Below, one piece after another: positions 5,505 through 5,510 of a DNA stretch of 5,510 nucleotides (positions within the stretch are counted from its first letter, which is position 1; every line of letters starts with the position of its first letter). The notes under the pieces are model-generated. The model saw only the letters and a program-made list of their open reading frames with translations, searched no databases and was not told where the DNA came from. A program made the translations under genes and the position numbers. Origin of the DNA: Candidatus Falkowbacteria bacterium CG10_big_fil_rev_8_21_14_0_10_44_15 (GTDB taxonomy: Bacteria > Patescibacteriota > Patescibacteriia > Patescibacteriales > XYC2-FULL-47-12); contig PFAT01000021.1 of the NCBI GenBank assembly GCA_002773575.1, forward strand, positions 50,747 through 56,256, read 5' to 3'.

Positions 5505-5510
5505 ATGGAT
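5505..5510 (+). CDS. Possible start of the next operon gene (first two codons only)
   Basis: ATGGAT follows the preceding stop after a single base, the same 1-nt spacing seen between the two genes before it. This suggests the operon continues with a protein starting Met-Asp. Nothing about its identity can be read from two codons, and the call rests on spacing alone. Confidence 0.35.

Noticed and set aside
1..5510. Alternative genetic code (TGA read as glycine or tryptophan)
   Set aside because: All main genes are full length under the standard bacterial code, with conserved Gly and Trp positions encoded by GGN and TGG.
1..5510. CRISPR array, tRNA, insertion sequence or rho-independent terminator
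   Set aside because: No regularly spaced repeats, cloverleaf, transposase, terminal inverted repeats or GC-rich stem followed by a T-run was found. The many T and A runs lie inside AT-rich genes without stems.

Overview
The window carries surface-polysaccharide (glycan) genes in two divergent operons that read away from an AT-rich control region of about 130 bp at 2847-2980. Hand counts give about 16% GC around 2821-2940, roughly 30-35% in much of the interior, and about 52% in the first 120 bp. No start codon has a convincing Shine-Dalgarno sequence, genes are packed with gaps of 1-9 nt or an overlap, and the best promoter would make a leaderless mRNA. Stops are TAA (four) and TAG (one), and the full-length frames need no recoded TGA. 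Together with an excisionase-type HTH gene beside sugar-nucleotide genes, this resembles an uncultivated low-GC lineage such as the Candidate Phyla Radiation (Patescibacteria). That placement is inference; no marker gene is present.

The minus-strand operon, in transcription order, is: a KpsC/KpsS-like capsule polysaccharide protein (2846-1335); 2 nt later a UDP-glucose/GDP-mannose dehydrogenase family enzyme (1332-142); 9 nt later the first 44 codons of an NAD-dependent sugar epimerase/dehydratase (132-1, cut by the window edge). A dehydrogenase making an NDP-uronic acid, an SDR enzyme that may remodel it, and a glycosyltransferase-like protein fit assembly of an acidic surface glycan.

The plus-strand operon is: a small MerR/excisionase-type helix-turn-helix protein (2981-3229); overlapping it by 7 nt, a PseB-type UDP-GlcNAc 4,6-dehydratase (3223-4221); 1 nt later a two-part protein with a Rossmann-like N-terminus and a beta-propeller C-terminus resembling the DUF4915/TIGR03032 group (4223-5503); and probably the first two codons of a further gene (5505). 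PseB makes the 4-keto-6-deoxy sugar used for pseudaminic acid and related 6-deoxy amino sugars, so this arm may supply a modified sugar to the same glycan.

The control region holds two back-to-back sigma70-like promoters whose -35 boxes face each other as an inverted repeat, a second TTGACAC copy, and a 16-bp near-palindrome over the minus-strand -10. The small HTH protein is an obvious candidate to bind there. No tRNA, rRNA, CRISPR array, insertion sequence or rho-independent terminator was seen, and no stretch over 300 bp lacks a gene. The items most worth a second look are the Rossmann/propeller fusion with its ring of histidines, and the HTH-controlled, apparently leaderless divergent switch.
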